A stretch of 62,229 nt of DNA from JACVRX01 sp035697245 (GCA_035697245.1 DASSDH010000098.1:1-62229); one strand, 5' to 3'; positions 35,783 through 45,306 are shown, counted from the first letter of the stretch. The notes: generated from the sequence alone by a model not told the origin. Program-made: numbers and translations.

Positions 35783-37762
35783 ATGGCCCGTTCTGAGCCA
35801 TCCCGCCGCAACCGGGCGGCCGCTGCCCTCGGCACTCTGCGTCCGGCGCTGGTAGCCGAGGTAGAGAGACTTCTGGGTCGGCCCGAGGCAGCGTCGTTCC
35901 TGGCTCGGCTGGACGTGCATTTCCTCGACGTCTACGAACCACTGGATGTGCTCTACGGCTCGGGCCACGACGTCGACGTTCTTGTCGATCGGCTGGTGCG
36001 ACTGGCATTGGCGGCCGCGGCCGAACGCCCACCCGACTTGCGAGAGCTCGACCGACAGCGGGAGGTCGATCAACACTGGTACCAGCGGGCCCGGATGGTG
36101 GGTTACGTCTGCTACGTCGACCGGTTCTGCGGGACGCTTGCCGACCTGCCGAACCGCCTCGACTATCTCGCTGAGCTGGGAGTCACCTTCCTCCACCTGA
36201 TGCCCGTGCTGAGACCACGTGACGGCGAGAACGATGGCGGCTATGCGGTCGCGGACTATCGGGCGATCGACCCACGGCTGGGCACGATGGCCGAGCTCGA
36301 GGAATTGGCCGGAGTGCTGCGCGCCCGTGGGATCAGCCTGTGCATCGACGTCGTCCTCAACCACACCGCCAAGGAACACGAGTGGGCTCGCCGCTGGCTC
36401 GCCGGCGACCCGGCGTACGCGGACTTCTACACCGCCTTTCCAGACCGCACCATGCCGGACGCTTACGAGCGCACCATCGCGCCGGTGTTTCCCGACCGCG
36501 CGCCCGGCTCGTTCACCTGGTTCGACGAGGCGAATGGCGGATCCGGCGGCTGGGTGTGGACAACGTTCTGGTCGTACCAGTGGGACCTCAACTACACGAA
36601 TCCGAACGTCTTCGCGGCCATGCTCGACACGATCCTGTGGCTCGCCAATTGCGGCATCGACGTCTTCCGGCTCGATGCCATCCCGTTCGCCTGGAAGCGG
36701 CTCGGCTCGACGTGCATCAACGAGCCGGAGGTGCACAGCCTTGTCCAGGCGCTGCATGCACTGGTGAAGCTCACGGCGCCGGCTGCGATCTTCAAGGCCG
36801 AAGCGATCGTCGCCCCCGAGTACCTGGTGCCCTACCTGGGTGGTCATGACCGGTACCGGCCGGAGTGCGAGCTCGCGTACCACAACCAGCTGATGGTCAT
36901 GCTGTGGAGCAGCCTCGCCGCCAAGGACGCGCTGTTGGCCACCCAGGCGCTGCGTCGGATGGCGGCGGCCCCGGCGCAGACGTCATGGGTCACCTACGTG
37001 CGCTGCCACGACGACATCGGCTGGGCGGTCAGCGATGTGGACGCGGGCGCAGTCGGTCTGGGCGGCTTCGAGCATCGCCGGTTCCTCAGCGACTTCTACT
37101 CCGGTCGATTTCCGCTCTCGTTCGCTCGTGGTGCTCTGTTCCAGGAGAACCCGGCTACTGGCGATTCCCGGATCTCCGGATCGGCCGCCTCGCTGTGCGG
37201 CATCGAGGACGCGCTCGACCGCGGCGACGAGCATGCCCTCGAGCTCGGCATCCGCAGGCTCGTGCTGCTCTACTCAGTGGTCTTCGCCTACGGCGGCATC
37301 CCGCTGATCTACATGGGCGACGAACTGGCACTGCGCAACGACGTCGGCTATCTCGACGATCCCGAGCTCACGGCCGACAATCGGTGGATGCACCGGCCGC
37401 CGATGGACTGGGCGGTGGCCGCTCGCCGGGGCGATCAGAGCACCGTCGAGGGCCGTGCCTTCGGCTGGATACAGCGGCTGGGACGGGCCCGGAAGGATCT
37501 GCTCGCTTTGCGGACGGGCGGCGAGTTCGACGTGGTGACCGTTGACAACCCGCATGTGCTTGCCTGGCGCCGGCGACATCCGCGTAGCGGCAACTTCGTC
37601 GGGCTGGCGAATTTCTCCGACGCCGATCAGTCGATGGACACGGAACCGTTCCGCGCGCTAGGCCGGCTCGAGACCGTGTTGTCCAGTGACGGCCCGCTCG
37701 ACGTGCGGAATGGCCGTGCGTCTTTGCCAGGCCTCGGGTTCGCCTGGCTGGTCGAGCATTGA
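35783..37762 (+). CDS. ams: Amylosucrase (GH13 subfamily 4)
   Basis: 659 aa from ATG 35783 (a GTG at 35780 is adjacent). The N-terminal helical domain precedes a GH13 barrel with NDGGYAVADYRAIDPRLGT, VLNHTAKEH, the nucleophile Asp298 in DVFRLDAIPFAWKRLG, the acid/base Glu340 in FKAEAIV, and the transition-state Asp in VRCHDDIGW (near 410). The Asp-to-Glu spacing of 42 equals that of the Neisseria polysaccharea enzyme as I recall it. It makes an alpha-1,4-glucan from sucrose, releasing fructose. No sucrose transporter or phosphorylase is nearby. Its 3' end is followed by a 205-bp gap before the convergent ponA2 gene. Confidence 0.9.
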   Translation: MARSEPSRRNRAAAALGTLRPALVAEVERLLGRPEAASFLARLDVHFLDVYEPLDVLYGSGHDVDVLVDRLVRLALAAAAERPPDLRELDRQREVDQHWYQRARMVGYVCYVDRFCGTLADLPNRLDYLAELGVTFLHLMPVLRPRDGENDGGYAVADYRAIDPRLGTMAELEELAGVLRARGISLCIDVVLNHTAKEHEWARRWLAGDPAYADFYTAFPDRTMPDAYERTIAPVFPDRAPGSFTWFDEANGGSGGWVWTTFWSYQWDLNYTNPNVFAAMLDTILWLANCGIDVFRLDAIPFAWKRLGSTCINEPEVHSLVQALHALVKLTAPAAIFKAEAIVAPEYLVPYLGGHDRYRPECELAYHNQLMVMLWSSLAAKDALLATQALRRMAAAPAQTSWVTYVRCHDDIGWAVSDVDAGAVGLGGFEHRRFLSDFYSGRFPLSFARGALFQENPATGDSRISGSAASLCGIEDALDRGDEHALELGIRRLVLLYSVVFAYGGIPLIYMGDELALRNDVGYLDDPELTADNRWMHRPPMDWAVAARRGDQSTVEGRAFGWIQRLGRARKDLLALRTGGEFDVVTVDNPHVLAWRRRHPRSGNFVGLANFSDADQSMDTEPFRALGRLETVLSSDGPLDVRNGRASLPGLGFAWLVEH

Positions 37763-37784
37763 CTAGCCACGCGAACCCGCGAAC

Positions 37785-37967
37785 TCACTCCCGGACGATC
37801 CGGCAGTCGTTGGGCTCGGCGCACGCACCGCTGCCCGTGATCGTCTCGGGGAACGGCGGGCTGACCGGCGAGTTGGTCCACTGTGCACCCGGCGTTGAGG
37901 GTGTCCGAGAGTCATTTGGGTGACGGGTGGTCGACCCGCCGACGACTCGTGAGTCGGCTCTTGAGGG
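37785..37967 (-). other. In-frame open continuation downstream of the ponA2 stop
   Basis: After the ponA2 TAG (37968-37970) the same frame stays open for 60 codons to TGA at 37785-37787. It includes STPGAQWTNSPVSPPFPETI and GSGACAEPNDCRIVRE. No ATG, GTG or TTG start lies at a useful position. It may be an ancestral ponA2 C-terminus cut off by a nonsense change, a readthrough extension, or chance. Nothing else is seen in 37763-37967. Confidence 0.35.
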
Positions 37968-40352
37968 CTACGTCGGCGGTGGCGGGATGATTTTGGGCGG
38001 TCGGCCGCGGTCCTGGTCGCCCGACGCCGGCGGATTCGGGGATTCCTCGGGCTGACCGGAGCTGAGGATCAGCCCCACCGAGCTTCCGGCGGCCACCTCG
38101 TCGCCTGGAGCCGGGTCGGTGTCCACGACCAGGCCCCTGGCGATGGCAGAGGCGACCTCGCCCGCGAGATAGGCACCGAAGCCAAAGTCGCCCAACCGGT
38201 CCGCCGCGGCGTCGAAGTCCATGCCCCGAACGTCGGGCACCGGTTCATCGATGCCACGCACCACGTCCGGGTCGGGCTTAGCGAACTTGGCCTCCTGAAC
38301 ATCCTTGAGCGCAGCATCCATGGCGTTCTTCCATATGGGCCCTGGAATGCAGCCACCGCAGGCAGTTGAGATCCTGCTGCCGTTGTAGGTCCGGCCGTCC
38401 AGCGAGGTCTGCTCGTCGTCGACGTCGGCTACGGCAACCGCCGTCGACAGCTGTGGTGTGTAGCCGACGAACCAGACGGCTATAGCATTGTTTGTCGTTC
38501 CGGTTTTTCCGGCGGCTGGCCTCCCACCGTCGAGACGCATTCGATTACCGGTCGCGCCGGGATTCTGGATAACGCCCCTCAGGACATCGTTGACACCGTC
38601 GGCGACGCCTTCCTCGAGAACCCGTGTGCACGTCGGCTGGCGTTTGACGAGCTCCTTGCCTGTGCGATCAAGGACCTGGAGCACGGCCAGCGATTGGCAA
38701 TGGACGCCACGCGCAGCGAACATTGCATACGCCTCCGCCATTCCGATCGGCGATACCTCGTTCGCGCCGAGCACCATCGAGGGCACCTGGTTGAGAGGCT
38801 TGCCATTAGCCAACGTGAGTCCGGCATCGGTCGCAATCTTCCATGGTTCACAGAGGCCGGTTCGCAACTCGAGCTGAGCGAAGTACGTGTTCACCGACTT
38901 CTCTGTCGCCTGGCGAAGCGTGAACGTTCCGGAGCCGGTCGAGTTTTTGGGCTCCCATGGCGCACTCACCGGGTACCGACCGTCACACGTCGAGAACTCG
39001 TTCTGCCGGATCGAAATTCGTTCGGGGGCGTTGATCGTCATGTTCAGCGAGAGGCCTTGTTTGATGGCCGCCGCAAGGACGAATGGCTTGAACGCCGAGC
39101 CAGTCTGTATCCCGTTGCTTCCGCCGCCGGAGCCCATGTTCTTGTCGGCTGCGTAGTTGATGTAGGTCTGTCCGTTCTGCTCCCCGTACTCACGGGAGTT
39201 CACGATCGCCTTGATGAATCCGGTCCCTGGTTCGACCATTGCCATAACGCCAACGGCACTGTCTGTGGGAGCGATCCGGTCGGACATGGCCGCTTGGGCC
39301 GATCCCTGCGCCGTGCGGTCCAGCGTCGTGATGATAGTCAAGCCGCCGCGCATTAGAGCGCGTTCACGCTCCTCGGGCGTTTCCCCGAGTTCGGGCATCT
39401 GCTTGATCTCGTGGACGACGTAGTCGCAGAAGAATGGCGCCCACGTTGGTAGGCAGGTGTTGATAAGCCGGCCGACCTTCAGACCGAGGTCGGACTGGCG
39501 GACTTGACGCGCCTCCTCTTCCGTGACCATGCCCTCCTCGGCCATGCGGGTGACCACTTGGTTCCGCCGACCGATCGCCTTCTCCGGGTTGTCGATCGGG
39601 TTGTACTCCGACGGTGCCTGGACTAGCCCGGCCAACAGCGCCGCCTGGGCGAGAGTGAGCTTGTCCGGTGTCGTGCTGAAGAACAACGAAGCGGCGGCTG
39701 CGACGCCGTAGGCGCCGCCACCGCTGCCGCCGCCGCCACCGAAGAACGCGATGTTGAGGTACCGCTCGAGGATCTCGTCTTTGCTGAGTTGGTCCTCGAC
39801 GGCGGCGGCGAGGCGAAGTTCTCTGAGTTTCCGTACATATCCCTGCGCGCCCGTGCTCCGAATGGCGTCGAGCCTCTCCTCGGGTGTCTTTGCCTGGTTG
39901 AACAGCACGAGCTTGACGTACTGCTGCGTGAGCGTAGATCCGCCGCCAGTTACCTCGCCCGCGTCGAGGTTGTTGACGAAGGCCCTAGCGGTCCCGCGCA
40001 GGTCGATGGGCCCGTGCTCGTAAAAGCGGTGGTCCTCGATCGCAATGACGGCATTCCTCATTACTGGGGCGATCTTGTCGAGCGTGATCGATCGGCGGTT
40101 CTCCTCGTAGAAGTACGCCAGGGTCTTGCCCGATGCGTCGGCTATCCGAGATCGCTCGGCGAGTGGCTGGACGTCGAGCTCCGCCGGCATGTCGTTGAAC
40201 GCCTGGGAACTCTCCCTGGCCGCCAGACCGAGGCTTGCCGCCACCGGAAGGGCGAGCCCGGCAACCAGAACGCCGGCCAGCGCGCTGACTCCGATGAGCA
40301 GGAGCGAGCGGCGGACGGCGGCGACGACGACGTCGAGGCGGAACGACGACAT
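37968..40352 (-). CDS. ponA2: Bifunctional penicillin-binding protein with PASTA domain (PonA2 type)
   Basis: 794 aa: a basic N-terminus and one membrane helix (about 17-40); a GT51 glycosyltransferase with catalytic Glu106 in IEDHRFYEHG and GGSTLTQQYVK; a transpeptidase with Ser419/Lys422 (SAFK), Ser486-Val-Asn488 and Lys616-Thr-Gly-Thr; and one PASTA domain at about 704-765 (VPDVRGMDF). It polymerises and crosslinks peptidoglycan. The GT51 domain carries an unusual Gly-rich insertion, FFGGGGGSGGGAYG (203-216), where YFGxGAYG is usual. It is divergent from whiB4 exactly as in mycobacteria. The frame continues open after the stop. Confidence 0.93.
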   Translation of the reverse strand: MSSFRLDVVVAAVRRSLLLIGVSALAGVLVAGLALPVAASLGLAARESSQAFNDMPAELDVQPLAERSRIADASGKTLAYFYEENRRSITLDKIAPVMRNAVIAIEDHRFYEHGPIDLRGTARAFVNNLDAGEVTGGGSTLTQQYVKLVLFNQAKTPEERLDAIRSTGAQGYVRKLRELRLAAAVEDQLSKDEILERYLNIAFFGGGGGSGGGAYGVAAAASLFFSTTPDKLTLAQAALLAGLVQAPSEYNPIDNPEKAIGRRNQVVTRMAEEGMVTEEEARQVRQSDLGLKVGRLINTCLPTWAPFFCDYVVHEIKQMPELGETPEERERALMRGGLTIITTLDRTAQGSAQAAMSDRIAPTDSAVGVMAMVEPGTGFIKAIVNSREYGEQNGQTYINYAADKNMGSGGGSNGIQTGSAFKPFVLAAAIKQGLSLNMTINAPERISIRQNEFSTCDGRYPVSAPWEPKNSTGSGTFTLRQATEKSVNTYFAQLELRTGLCEPWKIATDAGLTLANGKPLNQVPSMVLGANEVSPIGMAEAYAMFAARGVHCQSLAVLQVLDRTGKELVKRQPTCTRVLEEGVADGVNDVLRGVIQNPGATGNRMRLDGGRPAAGKTGTTNNAIAVWFVGYTPQLSTAVAVADVDDEQTSLDGRTYNGSRISTACGGCIPGPIWKNAMDAALKDVQEAKFAKPDPDVVRGIDEPVPDVRGMDFDAAADRLGDFGFGAYLAGEVASAIARGLVVDTDPAPGDEVAAGSSVGLILSSGQPEESPNPPASGDQDRGRPPKIIPPPPT

Positions 40353-40557
40353 GGAGGCACCTTACGTGGTTGCCGGCGCAGTACGAGAACGGCCGACGTG
40401 TGCCCGGACGGCCGGCCGATTGTGAGCCGAGGAATGATCCATTGAGGGCTGTCGAGTTGAACCGTACTGTCGTACGCTTTCTGACACGTCGATCTTAGTG
40501 GAGCGCTGGCGCCGGACGGGGGACGTCAGGGTAAGCGCTTCGCGGCGGGGGAGAGCG

Positions 40558-40851
40558 ATGATGTGGGTGACCGATTGGCCCAGCCAGGCGGCGTGTCGCA
40601 CGGCCGGACCGGACGAGCTGTTCGTGCCGGGCGCGGCGCAGAATCGGGCCAAGGCACTGTGCACCGGGTGCCCGGTGCGGACCGAATGCCTGGCTGACGC
40701 GCTCGACAACCGTACCGAGTTCGGGATCTGGGGAGGGATGACCGAGCGCGAACGCCGGGCACTGCTGCGCCGACGGCCTCGGGTGATCTCCTGGCGGGTG
40801 CTGCTCGAGGCGGCCCGGGTCGAATATGAACAGGTGGCGCACGCAGGCTGA
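40558..40851 (+). CDS. whiB4: WhiB-family iron-sulfur regulator (WhiB4-like)
   Basis: 97 aa from the ATG at 40558; an in-frame upstream ATG-less extension to 40498 is unlikely. Four Cys (13, 35, 38, 44) in the Wbl pattern bind a [4Fe-4S] cluster. The sequence CRTAGPDELFVPGAAQNR and the turn FGIWGGMTERERRALLRRRP closely recall mycobacterial WhiB4, a redox sensor linked to oxidative stress. The divergent ponA2 and the two ArsA-like genes that follow match the Rv3679-Rv3682 order. The 200-bp gap to ponA2 contains CGTAC-TGTC-GTACG (40463-40476), a possible binding site. Confidence 0.92.
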   Translation: MMWVTDWPSQAACRTAGPDELFVPGAAQNRAKALCTGCPVRTECLADALDNRTEFGIWGGMTERERRALLRRRPRVISWRVLLEAARVEYEQVAHAG

Positions 40852-40853
40852 TG

Positions 40854-41993
40854 TCAGCCTTCGGCGAGTCGGTCGCCGATCTCGCGCAGGCCGTCGAGGT
40901 CGTTGACGTCAATAGCCAATGCGGGAATTCGGGCGACCGGGACGTTCGGATGCGCAGCGACGAATCGTGACGCCCGCCGGGAGTCCCGCGCGGCCAGCCG
41001 GCGATTCTCTGCGTACAGGCGCAGCAGCGCGGCGGTCAGCTGGTGCCCGGGCATGCCGTCGAGACGCTCGGCGCCGCCGGATGCCTGGTGCTCGCCGAGC
41101 TTCGCGTCACCGTCTGGGTGGACGCGGTTGAGCACCAGCCCGGCCAACGGCATGGCGTTTGCCTGGAGTCGTTCGGCGAAGTACGAGGCCTCCCGCAAGG
41201 CATCGGGCTCGGGCGTGGCCACAATGATGAAAGCTGTCTCAGGCTGCTTGAGCAGTGCATAGGTCTGGTCCGCGCGTTCGCGAAAGCCACCGAACATGGT
41301 GTCCAGCGCACTGACGAACGTCTGGATGTCGCTCAGCAGCTCGCCCCCGAGGATCTTGTCGAAGGTGCTGGTCACCGCGCCCACGCCGGCCGAGAAAAAC
41401 CGAAGGTATGCCTTTCCGCCGGCCCTGGCCGGTGCCATCAGGACGCGGATCAACCGGCCGTCCAGGAACGACCCCAACCGTTCGGGTGCGTCGAGGAAGT
41501 CCAGTGCCGACCGTGACGGTGGGGTGTCAACCACGATCAGGTCCCAGTCGGCACGAGCACGGAGTTGGCCGAGCTTCTCCATCGCCATGTACTCCTGGGT
41601 GCCGGCAAAGGAGGAGGACAGGGCCTGGTAGAAGGGGTTGGCCAGGATCTGGGCCGATTTTCCTGGGAGAGCGTGAGACTCGACGACCTCGTCGAACGTT
41701 CGCTTCATGTCGAGCATCATGGCGTCGAGGCGACCGCCGGCCGTCGTGTCGACGCCGTCAACCTTGCGCGGCACGTTGTCCAGCTCGGTGAGGCCCATGG
41801 ACTGGGCGAGGCGACGGGCCGGGTCGATGGTCAGGACGACCACCTGGCGGCCGTGCTCGGCAGCGCGGAGGGCAAGTGCGGCGGCCGTTGTCGTCTTGCC
41901 GACCCCGCCGGATCCGCAGCAGACGACGATGCGGCATTGCGGATCCTGGACCACCTGATCGATGTCCAACCGGTCGGCCGTGGCCATCGTCAC
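40854..41993 (-). CDS. ArsA-like ATPase (Rv3680-type)
   Basis: 379 aa. The deviant Walker A is GSGGVGKTT; VLTIDPARRLAQSMGL is the switch I region and WDLIVVDTPPS the Walker B/A' region. It is a SIMIBI-class ATPase of the ArsA/Get3 group. The mycobacterial pair Rv3679-Rv3680 has been linked to anion or detoxification roles. It overlaps the preceding ArsA-like gene by 4 bp, so the two probably form a heteromer. The 3' end is 2 bp from whiB4. Confidence 0.9.
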   Translation of the reverse strand: MTMATADRLDIDQVVQDPQCRIVVCCGSGGVGKTTTAAALALRAAEHGRQVVVLTIDPARRLAQSMGLTELDNVPRKVDGVDTTAGGRLDAMMLDMKRTFDEVVESHALPGKSAQILANPFYQALSSSFAGTQEYMAMEKLGQLRARADWDLIVVDTPPSRSALDFLDAPERLGSFLDGRLIRVLMAPARAGGKAYLRFFSAGVGAVTSTFDKILGGELLSDIQTFVSALDTMFGGFRERADQTYALLKQPETAFIIVATPEPDALREASYFAERLQANAMPLAGLVLNRVHPDGDAKLGEHQASGGAERLDGMPGHQLTAALLRLYAENRRLAARDSRRASRFVAAHPNVPVARIPALAIDVNDLDGLREIGDRLAEG

Positions 41994-42970
41994 CGGGCCC
42001 CCTGTGCGGCCAGCGCCTCCGCCAGTTCGTACAGCGCGGCCAGATCGATCCCGTCGGCCACGAAAGGTAGCTCGTACGTCGGCCGGTCCAGCCCGGCAAT
42101 GACGGCACGTTGTTTCTTCTCCTGCCCAACTCGATCGGCGTGTGCGCCGGCTTCCTCCACCAGCCGGTTTACGAGCACGTCTGTGGTCCTCAATCCGGCG
42201 GCCCGAAGCCCTGCTTCCAATCGGTCCCGGTCCAGCGACCGGCGGCGGGCAGCGGCGAGCTCGCGGATGTTCAGATGCGGCCGGCGCACCTGGTTGACGA
42301 TCACGGCCCCGAGCGGGATGCCGGCGTCGTGCAACTCGGACAGCGCATCGGCGGTTTCCTGGATCGGCATCTCCTCGAGCACGGTGACGATGTGGACTGC
42401 GGTGCGTGCCGAGCAGAGAAATTCGGTGATCGCCATCGCGTGCCGGTGAATCGGTCCCACCCGAGCAATGGAGGTCACCGCGGCATTCACGCCGAGAAAC
42501 CGGCTGATCCGGCCGGTCGGCGGCGCGTCGAGCACGACCGCGTCGTAGACGAACCCTTGGTCAGCGCTACGGCGCCGGGTTGCCTCGTAGGTCTTGCCGG
42601 TCAGCAGTACGTCACGCATACCGGGCGCGACCGTTGTCGCGAACTCGATCACGCCCATCCGGTCCAGCGCCCGGCCGGCCCGACCGAGCCGGTAGTACAG
42701 GTCGAGGTACTCGTACATGGCCTCGTGCGCGTCGATGGCGAGCCCGTACACGTCACCGCCTTGCCGGGCCACAGCCAGCTTTCGCTCCTCAAATGGCAGC
42801 GGCGGCAGGTCGAACAGCTGGGCCAAGCCCTGTCGCTCTTCGACCTCCACGAGCAGGGACTTGCGCCCTCCGGCTGCCAATGCCAGCGCGAGAGCCGCGG
42901 CCACCGTCGTCTTGCCAGTACCACCCTTTCCGGTGACGACGTGGAGCCGCACACCCTCCCAGTCGCCCAC
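41990..42970 (-). CDS. ArsA-like ATPase (Rv3679-type)
   Basis: 326 aa. Walker A is TGKGGTGKTT (about 13-22), the A' region is YDAVVLDAPPTGRISRFLG, and VIVNQVRRPHL is the NKxD-like strand. It is the second member of a heterogeneous ArsA pair. The start is a GTG at 42970; the product begins MGDWEGVRLHVVTGKGG. It is first in the two-gene operon and overlaps its partner through ATGA. Confidence 0.9.
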   Translation of the reverse strand: MGDWEGVRLHVVTGKGGTGKTTVAAALALALAAGGRKSLLVEVEERQGLAQLFDLPPLPFEERKLAVARQGGDVYGLAIDAHEAMYEYLDLYYRLGRAGRALDRMGVIEFATTVAPGMRDVLLTGKTYEATRRRSADQGFVYDAVVLDAPPTGRISRFLGVNAAVTSIARVGPIHRHAMAITEFLCSARTAVHIVTVLEEMPIQETADALSELHDAGIPLGAVIVNQVRRPHLNIRELAAARRRSLDRDRLEAGLRAAGLRTTDVLVNRLVEEAGAHADRVGQEKKQRAVIAGLDRPTYELPFVADGIDLAALYELAEALAAQGAR

Positions 42971-43063
42971 GTCGACCGAGCGTAGGCGAGCGCTCCACCG
43001 GGGCCGAAATGACCAGGTGGTGGCTTCGCAAAGCTGATTGCCCGAACGGTGGAACTCGCGCTG

Positions 43064-44299
43064 CTAGAGGTCGGCCAACAAGCCGACCGGTCGCTCGACG
43101 CAATCGGCGACGTACCGCAGGAAGCCGCCGGCGGTTCCGCCGTCGCAGACGCGATGGTCGAAGGTCAGCGACAGCTGGGTCACCTTGCGCACCGCTAGTT
43201 CACCCTCGACGACCCAGGGCTTGTCGACGATCCGGCCGATGCCGACGAGCGCGGACTCGGGATAGTTGATGATCGGCGTCGAGCCGTCGACCCCGAAGAC
43301 GCCGTAGTTGTTCAGGGTGATCGTGCCGCCGGTGAGATCAGTGGGGCGGAGCGTACCCGTGCGAGCCAGAACGGTGAGCCGTTCCATTTCAGCACCGAGC
43401 TCCAACGTCGTCATTCGATGTGCGTTACGTACGACCGGGACGACCAGTCCGCGCTCGGTCTGGGCGGCGAAGCCCAGATTCACGTCGGGGAGTTGAACGA
43501 TCTCAGCATCATCGACACGGGCGTTGAGCTCTGGATACCTGCGCAGCCCGGCGACGACGAACCGCCCCAGCAGTGCCAGCAAGCCGACCGGACGATCCGA
43601 ATTGGCCCCCCGGAGCGCGTCGCGCGCCTCGACCAGTCCGGTGGCGTCGACGTCCACCCAAGCCGTGGCGTCGGGGATCTCCCTGCGGCTGCGGGTCAGC
43701 TTTTCGGCGACGGACCGGCGGACTCCGCGCAGCGGGATCCGCACCGGCCCCGCCTCTTCCTCTCCGGTGACATGATCATGGGGAAGGAGGGCGGCTTCGA
43801 CGTCGCGGCGGAGCACTACGCCAGCCGGACCCGACCCGGCCAGCGCCGCCACGTCCAGGCCGCCGTCCCGCGCAAGCTTGCGCACCACGGGGGAGATCAC
43901 CCTCGGCGCCAGGTGTCCCCGACGCGGTGCTGCTGGTTTCCGACGTCGGGCCGGGCCATGACCTGTTCCGTAACCCACCAGGACCGCTCCGGATCCGCCG
44001 CGATCGTCGGCCGGCTGGGGGTCGGCAGCGGCGCCGACCGCGTCGACCGCGTCGACAGGCTCAGCCACCGTCATCAGCGGATGCCCGACCGCGACCACGT
44101 CCCCGACCGCTGCATGCAACGTGGCGACCCGGCCCGCAAACGGGCAGGGTACCTCCACCGCGGCCTTCGCGGTCTCCACCTCGACCACGATGTCGTCGAC
44201 CGTGACGTCGTCGCCCTCCGCCACCCGCCAGGTCAGGATTTCCGCCTCGGTCAGCCCCTCGCCGAGGTCGGGCAGTGAAAACGTCCGGGCCGCGGTCAC
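43064..44299 (-). CDS. bkdC: Branched-chain 2-oxoacid dehydrogenase E2 (dihydrolipoyl acyltransferase)
   Basis: 411 aa from the GTG at 44299, which overlaps the E1-beta stop (GTGA); the longer frame to 44545 lies inside that gene. One lipoyl domain carries Lys45 in EVETAKAAVEV. A peripheral subunit-binding domain follows (RVISPVVRKLARDGGLDVAA). The catalytic domain ends with FDHRVCDGG (His and Asp of the active site). It transfers branched acyl groups to CoA. No E3 gene is adjacent, so lipoamide dehydrogenase is encoded elsewhere. Confidence 0.94.
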   Translation of the reverse strand: MTAARTFSLPDLGEGLTEAEILTWRVAEGDDVTVDDIVVEVETAKAAVEVPCPFAGRVATLHAAVGDVVAVGHPLMTVAEPVDAVDAVGAAADPQPADDRGGSGAVLVGYGTGHGPARRRKPAAPRRGHLAPRVISPVVRKLARDGGLDVAALAGSGPAGVVLRRDVEAALLPHDHVTGEEEAGPVRIPLRGVRRSVAEKLTRSRREIPDATAWVDVDATGLVEARDALRGANSDRPVGLLALLGRFVVAGLRRYPELNARVDDAEIVQLPDVNLGFAAQTERGLVVPVVRNAHRMTTLELGAEMERLTVLARTGTLRPTDLTGGTITLNNYGVFGVDGSTPIINYPESALVGIGRIVDKPWVVEGELAVRKVTQLSLTFDHRVCDGGTAGGFLRYVADCVERPVGLLADL

Positions 44300-45306
44300 G
44301 CCGAGATCCCGGCAAGCCACCGACGGTCGGGATCGTCGTTCCACTGCAGCCGGCCGACAGCGTCGAGAATCCGGTCGACGCTGGGCAGGTGGTACCGCTC
44401 GACGATCGGCGGCGGGTAGGGGATGTCGAATCCGGTCACCCGAAGGACCGGGGCGTCCAGCGAGTGGAAGCAGCGCTCCTGTACCCGGGCGGCAATCTCG
44501 GCCCCGACGCCGGAAAAGCCCGCCGCCTCGTGAACGACCACGCAACGGCCGGTTCTGCGCACTGACGCAGTGACCGTGCCGTCGTCGAACGGCACCAACG
44601 TGCGCAGGTCGACGACCTCGAGGTCCTGCCCACTCTCCGTAGCGGCCTGTGCTGCCTCCAGGGCCACCGGAACCGACGGCCCGTAGGCGACGATCGTCGC
44701 GTCCGTGCCGGCCCGACGGATCTCGGCCGTGCCGAACGGCGCGGTCTCCACTGGCAGGTCGAGCTCGGCCTTCGACCAGTAGAGCTTCTTGGGCTCCAGG
44801 AACACGACGGGGTCGGGATCGGCGATCGCCTCGCGCAGCAGCGAATATGCGTCGGGCACGGTCGCTGGCGTCGCCACCTTGAGGCCGGGCGTGTGCACGT
44901 AATACGCCTCGGACGAGTCGCTGTGGTGCTCGACTCCGCCGATCCCGCCTGCGTAGGGAACCCGGATCACCATCGGTACTCCGACCGCGCCCCGGGTCCG
45001 GTTACGCATTCTCGACACATGGGAGACGAGCTGCTCGAACGCCGGATACGCGAATGCGTCGAACTGAATCTCGACGACCGGCCGGAACCCGTTCATTGCC
45101 ATGCCGAGCGCAAAACCGACGATCCCGCTCTCGGCCAGCGGAGTGTCGAAGCAGCGGTCCTCGCCGAGGTCACGGGCGAGCCCGTCGGTGATCCGGAAGA
45201 CGCCGCCGAGCGTTCCGACGTCCTCACCGAAGACGACGACGGACTCGTCGTCGGTCATCGCGTCGCGCAGCGCGGCGTTGAGCGCCTGGGCCATCGTCGT
45301 TGTCAT
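44296..45306 (-). CDS. bkdB: Branched-chain 2-oxoacid dehydrogenase E1 beta
   Basis: 336 aa. The transketolase pyrimidine-binding domain shows VVVFGEDVGTLGGVFRITDG, FDTPLAESGIVGFALGMAM and VEIQFDAFAYPAFEQLVSH; the C-terminal domain holds GTDATIVAYG. It forms the E1 heterotetramer with the product of the preceding gene; both neighbours overlap by 4 bp, so bkdABC is one translationally coupled unit. Confidence 0.95.
   Translation of the reverse strand: MTTTMAQALNAALRDAMTDDESVVVFGEDVGTLGGVFRITDGLARDLGEDRCFDTPLAESGIVGFALGMAMNGFRPVVEIQFDAFAYPAFEQLVSHVSRMRNRTRGAVGVPMVIRVPYAGGIGGVEHHSDSSEAYYVHTPGLKVATPATVPDAYSLLREAIADPDPVVFLEPKKLYWSKAELDLPVETAPFGTAEIRRAGTDATIVAYGPSVPVALEAAQAATESGQDLEVVDLRTLVPFDDGTVTASVRRTGRCVVVHEAAGFSGVGAEIAARVQERCFHSLDAPVLRVTGFDIPYPPPIVERYHLPSVDRILDAVGRLQWNDDPDRRWLAGISA

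Noticed and set aside
35501..36883. A 460-codon minus-strand frame opposite amylosucrase
   Set aside because: It runs through the small Cys/His gene and the catalytic part of amylosucrase, both better supported.
43764..43780. Palindrome CATGATCATG inside the E2 gene, similar to ones at 47940 and in the 18.0-kb hairpin
   Set aside because: TGATCA cores recur at a rate that may be chance for this length; the copy inside bkdC is simply coding sequence.
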